A stretch of DNA of 64,000 nt from Terrimesophilobacter mesophilus (GCF_014200375.1 NZ_JACHBP010000001.1:1736001-1800000); one strand, 5' to 3'. Counted from the stretch's first letter, positions 7,944-16,264 are shown. Program-made: numbers and translations. Notes: generated by a model from the sequence alone, not told the origin.

Positions 7944-8453
7944 ATGGAACATCGTCACGACGGCCCTGAGTCCCCCGTCCATGCGAGGGTGATCACGGTC
8001 TCCGATCGAAGTTCGCGCGGCGAGCGTCCGGATGCGTCGGGTCCGCGGGCGGTCGAGCGCCTCGAAGCAGAGGGCTACCTCGTCGACTCCGTGCTCGTTC
8101 CGGACGGCGCGGACAGTGTCGCGGATGCGATCGGCTCCGCCATCCGGAACGGGGCGCGTCTCGTCATCACGAGCGGAGGGACCGGCGTCGGACCGAGGGA
8201 TCTCACCCCGGAAGGCACGCGGCCACTTCTCACGCGCGAACTCCCCGGGATCGCGGAGGAGTTGCGCCGGGAGGGTGCGCGGAACACGAAGATGGCCGTG
8301 CTCACGAGGGGTCTGGCCGGCATCGCCGGGGACCCGCCCGGCTCACTCGTGGTCAATCTGCCCGGGTCCGTGAAAGCCGTCGACGAAGGTCTCGACGTGC
8401 TGTTGCCGCTCGTGCCGCACATCCTGAGCCAGCTCGACGGCGGAGACCACTGA
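7944..8453 (+). CDS. mogA: MogA/MoaB family molybdopterin adenylyltransferase
   Basis: Protein of 169 residues. It adenylylates molybdopterin before molybdate insertion by MoeA. The MoCF_biosynth signature TSGGTGVGPRD is clear, followed by LTPEGTRPLL and the C-terminal GDPPGSLVVNLPGS. The start is either ATG 7944 or GTG 7938; ATG is preferred but neither has a clear RBS. A hairpin 22 bases after the stop probably ends the transcript. It belongs functionally with moeA and moaC some 1.5 kb downstream on the other strand. Whether it should be called mogA or moaB cannot be decided from sequence alone. Confidence 0.85.
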   Translation: MEHRHDGPESPVHARVITVSDRSSRGERPDASGPRAVERLEAEGYLVDSVLVPDGADSVADAIGSAIRNGARLVITSGGTGVGPRDLTPEGTRPLLTRELPGIAEELRREGARNTKMAVLTRGLAGIAGDPPGSLVVNLPGSVKAVDEGLDVLLPLVPHILSQLDGGDH

Positions 8454-8475
8454 GCGGTCCCACGTCGACAACCTG

Positions 8476-8506
8476 CCCGGCCTCATTTTCACGGCCCGAG
8501 GCCGGG
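8476..8506 (+). terminator. Hairpin after mogA
   Basis: CCCGGCCTC (8476-8484) and GAGGCCGGG (8498-8506) form a perfect nine-base stem around a 13-base loop. It lies 22 bases after the mogA stop. There is no run of T after it, as is common for actinobacterial terminators. Confidence 0.6.
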
Positions 8507-8540
8507 CTGAACGGAACCGCATGAGCATATCCTCGGTGGC

Positions 8541-8999
8541 ATGTCCGATCTTCCCGGCCGGCCGGGTGTGCGACCGAAGACATCGGCGTCAGGTCCCCAC
8601 CGGCAGTTGAGCCAGCAGTCCCGCCCCGCGACCTGGGGCCACACCGCGGCTGCGATCTTCGCACTTCAGGGGGTCATCGAGGGGCACAGTTCCGTGTGCC
8701 CGCCATCATCTCGCGCGGTGCTCCTGGACGGACTGCCCATGGCCCGCATCGCAGAGTCGTCGCTCGCGTCGGAGGGGGACCCGCTCGAGCCGGTCCACCT
8801 TCACGGGGTGTTCGACACGAGCCTGCACCTGTGTCTGCCCATCCACCGTGCACGGGAGGTGTGTGCGCTGGGCTGGGGAGAGCCGCATCGTTACGTCGGG
8901 CACGGCACCGAGATCATGGTCTATGGCCCGCGGGACCGCGAAGAACTGCTCGTGGTCATGCAGCTGATCGGTGAGAGCATCGACTTCGCGAGAGGTTGA
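8541..8999 (+). CDS. DUF5519 (luciferase-family) protein
   Basis: Protein of 152 residues. After a polar N-terminal tail of about 30 residues it matches DUF5519: a VHLHGVFDTSLHLCLP strand, AREVCALGWGEPH, and the C-terminal MVYGPRDREELLVVMQLI. Members are small proteins of unknown function sometimes labelled luciferase family; no catalytic residues can be named. The start ATG at 8541 lacks a strong RBS. It is convergent with the DUF2249 gene and sits among molybdenum cofactor genes, which hints at but does not prove a link to nitrate metabolism. Confidence 0.7.
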   Translation: MSDLPGRPGVRPKTSASGPHRQLSQQSRPATWGHTAAAIFALQGVIEGHSSVCPPSSRAVLLDGLPMARIAESSLASEGDPLEPVHLHGVFDTSLHLCLPIHRAREVCALGWGEPHRYVGHGTEIMVYGPRDREELLVVMQLIGESIDFARG

Positions 9000-9027
9000 G
9001 AACCAGCCGGTCTGGTGACCGTGTAGG

Positions 9028-9345
9028 TCAGGCGGCGTGCTGCCTCGTGATGTGGAGCGTCCAGATCTCGGGGCCCTCCGTGAGGTAGGACACGCTGAAC
9101 CGCCCCGGCTCCCGCTGCTCGAGCTGGGCGAGAAGCGGCAGCGGGTTGTGGTCTGCGACGAGATCGATACTGATCCCAGGAGCGATCGAGCCGAGAGCCC
9201 CGAAGATGGTCGCGTGCCGGATCGCGTGCGGAATCTGCCGCACATCCAGGACGATCTCGCTCTCGTTCTCCTGTCCGCAAGCGCATCCGGAGTGTGCCGT
9301 GCCGCTCGGGGCGTGCCGTTGGAGGTCTATCGGTTCCGCAGTCAT
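9028..9345 (-). CDS. DUF2249 domain protein
   Basis: Protein of 105 residues. The DUF2249 core runs from about residue 30 (LDVRQIPHAIRHATIFGALGSI, then DHNPLPLLAQLEQREPGRFSVSYL) to the end. A CxC motif (Cys22 and Cys24, in CACGQ) precedes the domain and could bind a metal or act in redox. DUF2249 proteins often occur with hemerythrin-like and nitrogen-oxide genes in denitrifiers, which fits the nitrite and nitrate genes in the window; the molecular role is unknown. It follows moaC on the same strand after 79 bases. Confidence 0.75.
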   Translation of the reverse strand: MTAEPIDLQRHAPSGTAHSGCACGQENESEIVLDVRQIPHAIRHATIFGALGSIAPGISIDLVADHNPLPLLAQLEQREPGRFSVSYLTEGPEIWTLHITRQHAA

Positions 9346-9424
9346 GCTTCCACGATAGGCACGATGCCGATTCAGTGCCGAGCGCGCGACCGTGACAATT
9401 CGTTTCGCTCCTTCGGGGGAGGAT

Positions 9425-9913
9425 TCAGTGAGCGGATGCCGGCCGGTGCCAGTCTCCCGAGCGGCCGCCGGACTTCGCGAGCAGCCGCACGTTCTCGATC
9501 TGCACCGTCTTGTCCATGCCTTTGACCATGTCGACGACGGCGAGCGCCGCGACGGCGACGGCCGTCATGGCCTCCATCTCGACTCCGGTGCGGTCGGCGG
9601 TGCGCACGGTGGCTTCGATGCGCACTCCGTCGTCGACGACCTCGAGGTCGACGCTGGCCCCGTGCACCCCGATGACGTGGGCAAGAGGGAGCAGGTCCGG
9701 CGTGCGCTTGGCGGCCTGGATGCCGGCGATGCGCGCCACCGCGAGAACATCGCCCTTGGGTGCCGTGCCGGAGCTCAGTGCATCGATCACGGCCGGTGCG
9801 CACCGCACGAACCCTGCGGCGGTTGCCTCGCGCACCGTCGGAGTCTTGGCAGTCACGTCCACCATGCGGGCCTCGCCGGCGGAATCCAGGTGGGTGAAGG
9901 GCTGTTCGCTCAT
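9425..9913 (-). CDS. moaC: Cyclic pyranopterin monophosphate synthase MoaC
   Basis: Protein of 162 residues, the usual MoaC length. It converts the MoaA product to cyclic pyranopterin monophosphate. Diagnostic stretches are MVDVTAKTPTVREATA, KGDVLAVARIAGIQAAKRT, LLPLAHVIGVHG and the C-terminal VEMEAMTAVAVAAL with MVKGMDK. The start ATG (9913) overlaps the moeA stop by four bases (ATGA), so moeA and moaC are translationally coupled. Confidence 0.93.
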   Translation of the reverse strand: MSEQPFTHLDSAGEARMVDVTAKTPTVREATAAGFVRCAPAVIDALSSGTAPKGDVLAVARIAGIQAAKRTPDLLPLAHVIGVHGASVDLEVVDDGVRIEATVRTADRTGVEMEAMTAVAVAALAVVDMVKGMDKTVQIENVRLLAKSGGRSGDWHRPASAH

Positions 9914-11244
9914 GGAACCAGTGTGACATCCACGAGGTCGCCCGCCTGCACCATGGTCACGTCTTCCGGCACCGCGGCCACAGCGTTCGCCCCCGCGAGG
10001 CTTGCGACGAGGTAGGAACCGGAGCCGCCGCCGCTGGCCGGACGAACGGCGAACGTGCCATCCGAATGCCGTTCGGCGACGACCGGCATGTACTGCGCAC
10101 GGCCTGCCGGGCTTCGCCACTGTTCTGAGGCGACGCCGCGCACCACCTCGCGCTGCACATCCGTCCGCCCCTGCATCGCGAGGAGAGCCGGGCGCACGAA
10201 CTCCTCGAACGAGATGAACACGCTCACCGGGTTTCCGGGGAGCGCGAAGATCGGGGTGCCGGCATTGCGGTCGCGGCCCGGCCAGTCGCCGAACCCCTGC
10301 GGCTTGCCCGGCTGCATGCGCACGGGACCGAACCAGACGCCGAGCGGGGCGAGCACGGCCTTGACGACGTCGTAGGCGCCGACGCTCACCCCGCCCGAGG
10401 TGACGAATGCGTCCACGCTGCCCGCGTGCTTCTCGAGTGTCGCCCGTAGCGCATCCTCGTCGTCGGGCACGGAGCCGAGCTGCACGGGGATACCGCCGCA
10501 CTCGGCGACGGCCGCGGCGAGCAGGATCGAGTTCGAGTCATGGATCTGGCCGCGCGCGAGCGGTTCGCCCGCCGGGCGCAGCTCGGTGCCGGTGGAGAGC
10601 ACTCCGACGCGTGGCGCCGGATGGACGAGCAGCTCCCGGACACCGACTGCGGACGCCGCGGCGAGATCGCGCGCTCCGAGCATCCGGCCGGCTGGCAGCA
10701 CCGTCTCGCCTGCTCGGACGTCGGATCCCGCGTGGCGGATGTGCGCTGCGGGCTCCGGGGCGCGACGGATGAGCACCGTCACGGTGCCGCCGTCGGTGTC
10801 CTCGACCGGAACGATGCAGTCCGCGTCGTGGGGGACCGGCGCGCCGGTCATGATCCGGGCGGCATCTCCGACGGCGAGCGGCGGGTCCTCGGCGGAACCG
10901 GCCGGAAGGTCGGCGACGACCTGCAGCGTGACGGGCGCATCCGGTGTCGCCGCCGCGGCGTCGGCCTGGCGCAGTGCGTAGCCGTCCATGGCGGAGTTCT
11001 CGAACCCCGGCACGTCGACGCGCGCCACGACATCCGCTGCGAGCACCCGACCCTGCGCGAGTGCGAGCGGCACGGTGCGAGCGGGGAGTGACGACACCGC
11101 TGCGAGGATGCGCGCCCGATGCTCCGCGACGCTGATCGTCGCCGGGCCGTGCTGGCCGTGCCCGTGACCGTCGTGCCCGTGACCGTCGTGACTCTCGCCG
11201 CCGGGGCCATGCCCATGCTCGCCGTGGCCGTCCCGCTGTGTCAT
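9910..11244 (-). CDS. moeA: Molybdopterin molybdenumtransferase MoeA with His-rich N-terminus
   Basis: Protein of 444 residues. It inserts molybdate into adenylylated molybdopterin. Family motifs include FENSAMDGYAL, IMTGAPVPHDADCIVPVE, GVLSTGTEL, SGGVSVGAYD and LPGNPVSVFI. Residues 7-32 are an unusual extension with nine His spaced by Gly and Asp (positions 7, 10, 12, 19, 22, 24, 27, 29, 32), absent from standard MoeA, suggesting metal binding. It is the first gene of the moeA-moaC pair and is divergent from the HTH-TOBE regulator across 88 bases that include an AT-richer GATAACCT stretch, a possible shared promoter area. Confidence 0.93.
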   Translation of the reverse strand: MTQRDGHGEHGHGPGGESHDGHGHDGHGHGQHGPATISVAEHRARILAAVSSLPARTVPLALAQGRVLAADVVARVDVPGFENSAMDGYALRQADAAAATPDAPVTLQVVADLPAGSAEDPPLAVGDAARIMTGAPVPHDADCIVPVEDTDGGTVTVLIRRAPEPAAHIRHAGSDVRAGETVLPAGRMLGARDLAAASAVGVRELLVHPAPRVGVLSTGTELRPAGEPLARGQIHDSNSILLAAAVAECGGIPVQLGSVPDDEDALRATLEKHAGSVDAFVTSGGVSVGAYDVVKAVLAPLGVWFGPVRMQPGKPQGFGDWPGRDRNAGTPIFALPGNPVSVFISFEEFVRPALLAMQGRTDVQREVVRGVASEQWRSPAGRAQYMPVVAERHSDGTFAVRPASGGGSGSYLVASLAGANAVAAVPEDVTMVQAGDLVDVTLVP

Positions 11245-11332
11245 GTCTCAACCCTATCGACGCGCAGGGTGCGGACGTGCAGCTACTCGATCTGCCCATT
11301 CCACCCGCAGATGCGGTGATAACCTGTGATTC

Positions 11333-11734
11333 ATGACGCAGTATCGGATCAGCGAAGCGGCCAGGCTGCTCGGCGTGAGCGATGACACCGTCCGACGCTG
11401 GGTGGTCGCGGATGTCGTGGAGGCGACGCAGGACGACGCAGGTCGCCAGGTCATCGCCGGCACCGAGCTGGCGCGCCACGCGCAGGCCACCGCGGTCGCA
11501 CCCGGCGACCCGTCCGGCATCGGCAGCAGCGCACGCAACCGGATGGTCGGGCTCGTGACGGCCATCGTGAGCGACACCGTGATGTCGCAGGTCGAGCTGC
11601 AGTGCGGTCCCCATCGCATCGTCTCGCTCATGTCCACCGAGGCCGTGGGCGACCTCGGGCTCGAGATCGGGTCCCTCGCCGTCGCCGTCGTCAAGGCAAC
11701 CATGGTCATCGTCGAGACGCCGAACGGTTCGTGA
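11333..11734 (+). CDS. Molybdate-responsive regulator: HTH (MerR/excisionase type) plus TOBE/Mop domain
   Basis: Protein of 133 residues. Residues 1-45 are a helix-turn-helix (YRISEAARLLGVSDDTVRRW). Residues about 65-130 are a molbindin/TOBE domain (RNRMVGLVTAIVSDTVMSQVEL to VVKATMVIVE) that binds molybdate. It is the first gene of the molybdate operon, and its stop overlaps the modA start (GTGA). By analogy with ModE it probably represses mod genes when molybdate is plentiful, though it is a different architecture from E. coli ModE. It is divergent from moeA, so it may control both. Confidence 0.85.
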   Translation: MTQYRISEAARLLGVSDDTVRRWVVADVVEATQDDAGRQVIAGTELARHAQATAVAPGDPSGIGSSARNRMVGLVTAIVSDTVMSQVELQCGPHRIVSLMSTEAVGDLGLEIGSLAVAVVKATMVIVETPNGS

Positions 11735-12540
11735 CTGTGCGCGGCACCTCAGCCCGTCGCACACGATCCCTGGCGCTCAGGGCCGCAGCGATCGGAGTCT
11801 CGGCACTCCTCCTCTCTGCGTGCGCTCCGACCGCGTCGGATCGCCAGGGCGCGAGCGCCACGGGACTCTCCGGCAGTCTCACGATCTTCGCCGCCGCCTC
11901 GCTCTCGGCATCCTTCACCGAGCTCGCGAAGGAATTCGGGGCCGACAACCCTGCCGTGACCGTGAATCCGATCTCCTTCGACGGCTCCGCAAGTCTCGCG
12001 ACGCAGATCGCCGAGGGCGCACCGGCCGACGTGTTCGCCTCCGCCGACGAGGCGAACATGGCGAAGGTCGCGAGCGAGCTCGACGGGTCACCGGTGGACT
12101 TCGCATCCAACACCCTCGAGATCGTCGTCCAGGCGGGAAATCCGCTGCACATCACCGACCTCTCCGATCTCGCGAAGCCGGGCGTGCAGGTCGTGCTGTG
12201 CGCGTCAGAGGTGCCGTGCGGCGCGGCATCCCACACGATTCTCGACCTCGACGGTGTCACGATCACGCCGGTGAGCGAGGAGCAGAACGTGAAGGCCGTG
12301 CTCGCCAAGGTGCAGGCCGGTGAGGCGGATGCCGGTCTCGTCTACGTGACCGACGTCGCGGCGGCGGCCGGATCCGTCGACGGTGTGACGATCCCCGGCG
12401 CGGAGCGGGCAGCCAACACCTACCCGATCGCCGCGCTCGCGGATGCGGCCGACCCGGATGTCGCGAGGGCCTTCATCGCGTTCGTGCTCTCGGCCCCGGG
12501 CCAGGCAGTGCTCGCGACGTACGGATTCGCGAAGCCATGA
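11731..12540 (+). CDS. modA: Molybdate ABC transporter substrate-binding lipoprotein ModA
   Basis: Protein of 269 residues. It captures molybdate at the outer face of the membrane. It has a lipoprotein signal peptide with lipobox LLSAC (Cys31), followed by SLTIFAAASLSASFTELAKEF, FDGSASLATQIAEGAPADVF and EADAGLVYVTDV, all typical of ModA. The GTG at 11731 overlaps the regulator stop by four bases; a second GTG at 11737 is possible. The stop overlaps the modB ATG by four bases (ATGA), so the operon is tightly coupled. Confidence 0.93.
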   Translation: MTVRGTSARRTRSLALRAAAIGVSALLLSACAPTASDRQGASATGLSGSLTIFAAASLSASFTELAKEFGADNPAVTVNPISFDGSASLATQIAEGAPADVFASADEANMAKVASELDGSPVDFASNTLEIVVQAGNPLHITDLSDLAKPGVQVVLCASEVPCGAASHTILDLDGVTITPVSEEQNVKAVLAKVQAGEADAGLVYVTDVAAAAGSVDGVTIPGAERAANTYPIAALADAADPDVARAFIAFVLSAPGQAVLATYGFAKP

Positions 12541-13355
12541 CCGGGTGGGCGGCCGGCGCGCGGCCGGTGGGGATCCCGAGACTGCTGTACGTGCCGGCGG
12601 CGATCGGGTTCGCACTGCTGCTCCTCCCTGTCATCGGCCTGGTCGTCCGGGCCGACTGGCCGAGGGTTCCGGCCGCCATCACGTCGCCAGAGGCGCTCTC
12701 CGCGCTCGAACTCTCCCTGCAGACCGCCACCACCGCGACCGTGCTCTGTGCGATCGTCGGGGTGCCCCTCGCTCTCGTCATCGCGCGGTCGGGGGATCGG
12801 GTGGCGGGTGTCCTGCGCGCGCTCACGACGCTTCCGCTCGTCATGCCGCCCCTCGTGGGCGGCATCGCCCTGCTCTACCTGCTCGGGCGCAACGGGCTCG
12901 TCGGGGCCGTGCTCGAACCGGCGTTCGGCATCCGCATCCCGTTCACGACCGCAGCCGTCGTCATCGCGCAGTCGTTCGTCGCGCTGCCGTTCCTCGTGAT
13001 CGCCGTCGAGGGGGCGTTGCGCACGGCCGGGACCCGGTTCGAGACAGTCGCCGCGACGCTCGGTGCCGACAGGTGGACCGTGTTTCGCAGGATCACGCTC
13101 CCGCTCATCCTGCCCGGCCTCGTGTCGGGGACGGTCCTGTGCTTCGCCCGCGCGCTCGGCGAGTTCGGTGCGACGGCACTGTTCGCGGGCAATGCGGCGG
13201 GCATCACGCGCACCATGCCCCTCGCGATCTACACGGCGTTCAACGGCGCCGGCGTGAGCCAGGACTCCGCCGTCGCCCTCTCGCTGCTCCTCATCGTCGT
13301 CGCGGTTGCCATCCTGCTCCTCATGCGGAGCTGGCGGTCAGAACCGGAGCGTTGA
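12537..13355 (+). CDS. modB: Molybdate ABC transporter permease ModB
   Basis: Protein of 272 residues with about six membrane segments. It forms the channel for molybdate. The permease signature loop ATLGADRWTVFRRITLPLILPG couples it to the ATPase, and ALGEFGATALFAGN is typical of ModB/CysU permeases. The start overlaps modA by four bases and modC follows one base after the stop. Confidence 0.93.
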   Translation: MTGWAAGARPVGIPRLLYVPAAIGFALLLLPVIGLVVRADWPRVPAAITSPEALSALELSLQTATTATVLCAIVGVPLALVIARSGDRVAGVLRALTTLPLVMPPLVGGIALLYLLGRNGLVGAVLEPAFGIRIPFTTAAVVIAQSFVALPFLVIAVEGALRTAGTRFETVAATLGADRWTVFRRITLPLILPGLVSGTVLCFARALGEFGATALFAGNAAGITRTMPLAIYTAFNGAGVSQDSAVALSLLLIVVAVAILLLMRSWRSEPER

Positions 13356-13356
13356 T

Positions 13357-14475
13357 ATGACTCTGAGCGCGGAGGTGGTGGTCCGCCGTGGAGATTTCGT
13401 CCTCGACGCGGGTCTCGTCGTGGGCGCGGGCGAGGTGCTGGCTCTACTAGGGCCCAACGGTTCCGGCAAATCGACGTTCCTCGGAGCTCTGGCCGGCCTC
13501 GTCCCCGTAACGGCGGGGAGCGTTTCGGTGAACGAGCGCGCGCTGACCCGCATGAGCGCCGGCGAGCGGATGTCGGTGCCCCCGCACGCGCGCCGGGTGG
13601 GCCTGTTGGGGCAGGAACCGCTGCTCTTCCCACACCTGAGTGCGATGCACAATGTGGCCTTCGGTGTTCGCGCCGGGCACGGGAGGAGAGTCGCCGCCGA
13701 CAGGTTGGCCGAGCAGTGGCTTGCGGATGTCGGACTCGCCGGGTTCGAGGAGCGGCGGCCGGCCGAGTTGTCCGGCGGGCAGCAGCAACGGGTCGCCATC
13801 GCGCGGGCACTCGCAGCGGAACCCGATCTCCTGCTGCTCGATGAGCCGATGGCGTCCCTCGACGTCGAGGCCGCGTCGAGCATCCGGACCCTGCTGCGGG
13901 AGCGGTTGTCGAGCACGAGGACGACGACGGTGCTGGTCACCCACGATGTGGTCGACGTCGTCGTGCTGGCCGACCGTGTCGTCACGCTCGAGCGCGGCCG
14001 CATCGCCGACAGTGGAAGCGCCTCCGATGTCCTCGGTCGACCGGTCAATGGTTTCGCGGCGTCACTGGCCGGTCTCAACCTCCTGGCCGGGCGAGTAACC
14101 GGCCGTGGACTGGTTGCCGTCGCCAACGGCCACATCTTCGCGGGCAGCGGTGATCTCCCGCCCGTCGGCAGTGAGGCCTGGGTGGCCTTTCCGCGGTCGG
14201 CGGTCACCGTCCGGGAGCCGGGCGCGGAGCCGAATCCTGCCGTGGAGAACTCGTGGGTGGGCACGGTCGCCGCGCTCGAGCCTGCCGCGGGCGGCATCCG
14301 GATCGTTCTTGCCGGCGACGAGGTCATCGCCGAAGTTCCGTCATCGCAGGTACTTGCGCGGCGGCTGGGTTCGGGGTCCGCCGTGTCGCTGCACGTCGAA
14401 CCGGAGTTTGTCACGGTCTACCCTCGACACGGCCAGGCCCAGGATGCGACAGACTGGAAGCGTGCCTCTGACTGA
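13357..14475 (+). CDS. modC: Molybdate ABC transporter ATP-binding protein ModC
   Basis: Protein of 372 residues that powers molybdate import. It shows Walker A GPNGSGKST, the signature LSGGQQQRVAIARAL, Walker B LLLLDEP and the His switch LVTHD. Residues about 285-355 form a C-terminal TOBE regulatory domain. The ATG at 13357 follows the modB stop directly; a longer frame from 13306 would overlap modB without need. The last 14 bases overlap the VKOR gene. Confidence 0.92.
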   Translation: MTLSAEVVVRRGDFVLDAGLVVGAGEVLALLGPNGSGKSTFLGALAGLVPVTAGSVSVNERALTRMSAGERMSVPPHARRVGLLGQEPLLFPHLSAMHNVAFGVRAGHGRRVAADRLAEQWLADVGLAGFEERRPAELSGGQQQRVAIARALAAEPDLLLLDEPMASLDVEAASSIRTLLRERLSSTRTTTVLVTHDVVDVVVLADRVVTLERGRIADSGSASDVLGRPVNGFAASLAGLNLLAGRVTGRGLVAVANGHIFAGSGDLPPVGSEAWVAFPRSAVTVREPGAEPNPAVENSWVGTVAALEPAAGGIRIVLAGDEVIAEVPSSQVLARRLGSGSAVSLHVEPEFVTVYPRHGQAQDATDWKRASD

Positions 14476-15058
14476 CTCCGTGCGCAGACCGGTCGGCCTG
14501 CCGATCACGCTCCTCGTCACGGGGGCGATCGGTCTTCTCGCCTCCCTCGCGCTGACGCTCGACAAGATCGCCCTCCTCGAGAACCCGAACGTCCAGCTGG
14601 GCTGCAACTTCAGCGTGCTCATCGGGTGCAGCGACAACCTGAACTCCGTGCAGGGTTCCGTCTTCGGGTTCCCGAACCCGATTCTCGGACTCGTGTTCTG
14701 GGCGGCTGTCATCACGGTCGGCGTCGGGATGCTCGCGGGCGCCCGGTTCGCGGGGTGGTTTTGGGCACTGTTCAGCATCGGCACGGCCGCCGCCCTCGCT
14801 CTCGTCGTCTGGTTCATCATCCAGAGCATCTTCGTGCTGCGGGTGCTGTGCCCGTGGTGCATGGTGACCTGGGTGGTCACCATCCCCGTCTTCTTCGTCG
14901 TCGTGCTGCACACGCTGCGGTCGGAGCCGGTTCCGGCTCCGCTTCGCCGGGTGGCTTCGGTCGGGTTCTTCTGGATCCCCGCCGCAACGCTCGTCTGCTA
15001 CGTCGTCATCGCCGTGCTGGCCCAGGTGCAGCTCGACGTGCTCGGCGAGTTCTTCTGA
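14462..15058 (+). CDS. Vitamin K epoxide reductase (VKOR) family thiol oxidoreductase
   Basis: Protein of 198 residues with about five membrane helices. It shows the VKOR cysteines: the loop pair Cys48 and Cys56 (LGCNFSVLIGCSDN) and the active-site CPWC at Cys130 and Cys133. Bacterial VKOR oxidises DsbA-like proteins using quinone and so forms disulfides in exported proteins. It starts at GTG 14462 inside the end of modC, so it is cotranscribed with mod genes although it has no known part in molybdate uptake. No DsbA partner is visible in the window. Confidence 0.88.
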   Translation: MPLTDSVRRPVGLPITLLVTGAIGLLASLALTLDKIALLENPNVQLGCNFSVLIGCSDNLNSVQGSVFGFPNPILGLVFWAAVITVGVGMLAGARFAGWFWALFSIGTAAALALVVWFIIQSIFVLRVLCPWCMVTWVVTIPVFFVVVLHTLRSEPVPAPLRRVASVGFFWIPAATLVCYVVIAVLAQVQLDVLGEFF

Positions 15059-15067
15059 TCGACGCCG

Positions 15068-16264
15068 CTACCGGGTGATCCGCAGCAGAAGCGTGTGGAA
15101 ACCGCTGGCGGGGTAGGCGGCATAGTCCGGTGGACCGGGGACGAGTTCCATCCGGCGCGTTCCGGCCAGGAGCGCGGAAAGAGCAACGCGCAGTTCCAGT
15201 CGCGCGAGACCCGCGCCGGGGCAGGCATGGATGCCGCGCCCGTACAGCACGTTGTGCGGGGCGTTGACCTCCGGCCGGTAGGCATCCGGATCTCCGAACA
15301 CCGCCTCGTCCCGATTCGCGGACGCCCAGAAGATCGTGATCCGCTCGCCTGCATCGATGCGGCGACCGCCGAGCTCGACGGGTCGCGTCGTCACCCGCCG
15401 GTTCGACACGAGCGGGGAATGGATGCGCAGGATCTCGTCGATCGCCGCGGTCAGCTCCTCGGGGGAGTTCCGCAGGCTCTCCTGCAGGTCGGGATGCCGG
15501 GCTAGGTGGTCGACGAGGATCCCGACGCTGGCCGCCATGGTGCCCAGCTCGCCGACCGTCCAGTTGCGCAGGATCGACACGATGAGCTCTTCCGACAGGG
15601 GCTCGCCGTCGATCGTCTCGCGCAGCAGGCGGCTCGTGGGGTCGTCGCCCGAGCCCGAGCCCGAGCCCGAGCTCGTCGCCGGCTGCGCTCGCCGGTCCGC
15701 GATGACCCGGCGCACGGTGTCATCGAAGTCGCGGGCGACCTCCTCGATCGCCGCGCGATCGCCGGCGAGGGTTGCGCGCTGGTTGCGGGCGACCCAGTCA
15801 CGAAGGGCCAACTGGGTGTAGTCGGGCCAGTGGAGCCAGGCCTGCTGGGTGCGCAGGGCGTAGTCGAGGGCGAAGCCGTCGATGAACTCGACGTCGGCGT
15901 CGTCGGGCAGCGCGTCCGTCAGTTCGCGGGCGATCGTCTGGAACGACGATGCGTAGCCGGCCACGTCCCCGTCATCGAAGTAGCGATCGACGAGGGTGCG
16001 GTACTCGTCGTGGTCCGGCGGATCGTAGCCGTTCGGCACCGCCGGATGTGCGGCGGAGACCCTGCTCGAGTATGTCGCGTGGTCGAGGGCGATCGCCTCG
16101 ACATCCGCGTGCCGGAAGACCGACCACCCGAGGTGCTCGCTGTGCGCCACCGGGCAGCCGGCGCGCATCCGGTCGTAGGCGCGCAATTGGTCGGCCTGGA
16201 CCTCGGGGTCGCGCACATCCCAGTCCCAGGCCGGCCCAGCCGACGCCGGGTCAGCTGCAGCCAC
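15068..16264 (-). CDS. Cytochrome P450
   Basis: Protein of 398 residues, normal for a soluble bacterial P450. The heme ligand is Cys348 in YGRGIHACPGAGLA. The ExxR helix (DEILRIHSP) and the FGDPDAY region are also present. The I-helix reads RNWTVGELGTMAASVG and lacks an obvious AGxDT acid-alcohol pair, so oxygen activation may differ. GTG 16264 is chosen because GGGAG precedes it; this makes its start overlap the last 14 bases of nrdJ. A (CCCGAG)4 repeat gives SGSGSGSG at about residue 200. No ferredoxin or partner enzyme is adjacent and the substrate is unknown. Confidence 0.88.
   Translation of the reverse strand: MAAADPASAGPAWDWDVRDPEVQADQLRAYDRMRAGCPVAHSEHLGWSVFRHADVEAIALDHATYSSRVSAAHPAVPNGYDPPDHDEYRTLVDRYFDDGDVAGYASSFQTIARELTDALPDDADVEFIDGFALDYALRTQQAWLHWPDYTQLALRDWVARNQRATLAGDRAAIEEVARDFDDTVRRVIADRRAQPATSSGSGSGSGDDPTSRLLRETIDGEPLSEELIVSILRNWTVGELGTMAASVGILVDHLARHPDLQESLRNSPEELTAAIDEILRIHSPLVSNRRVTTRPVELGGRRIDAGERITIFWASANRDEAVFGDPDAYRPEVNAPHNVLYGRGIHACPGAGLARLELRVALSALLAGTRRMELVPGPPDYAAYPASGFHTLLLRITR
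15648..15671 (-). repeat. Hexanucleotide microsatellite (CCCGAG)4 in the P450 gene
   Basis: Four perfect head-to-tail copies of CCCGAG on the plus strand encode a Ser-Gly run in the P450 on the minus strand. Copy-number change by slippage would keep the reading frame. Confidence 0.9.
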
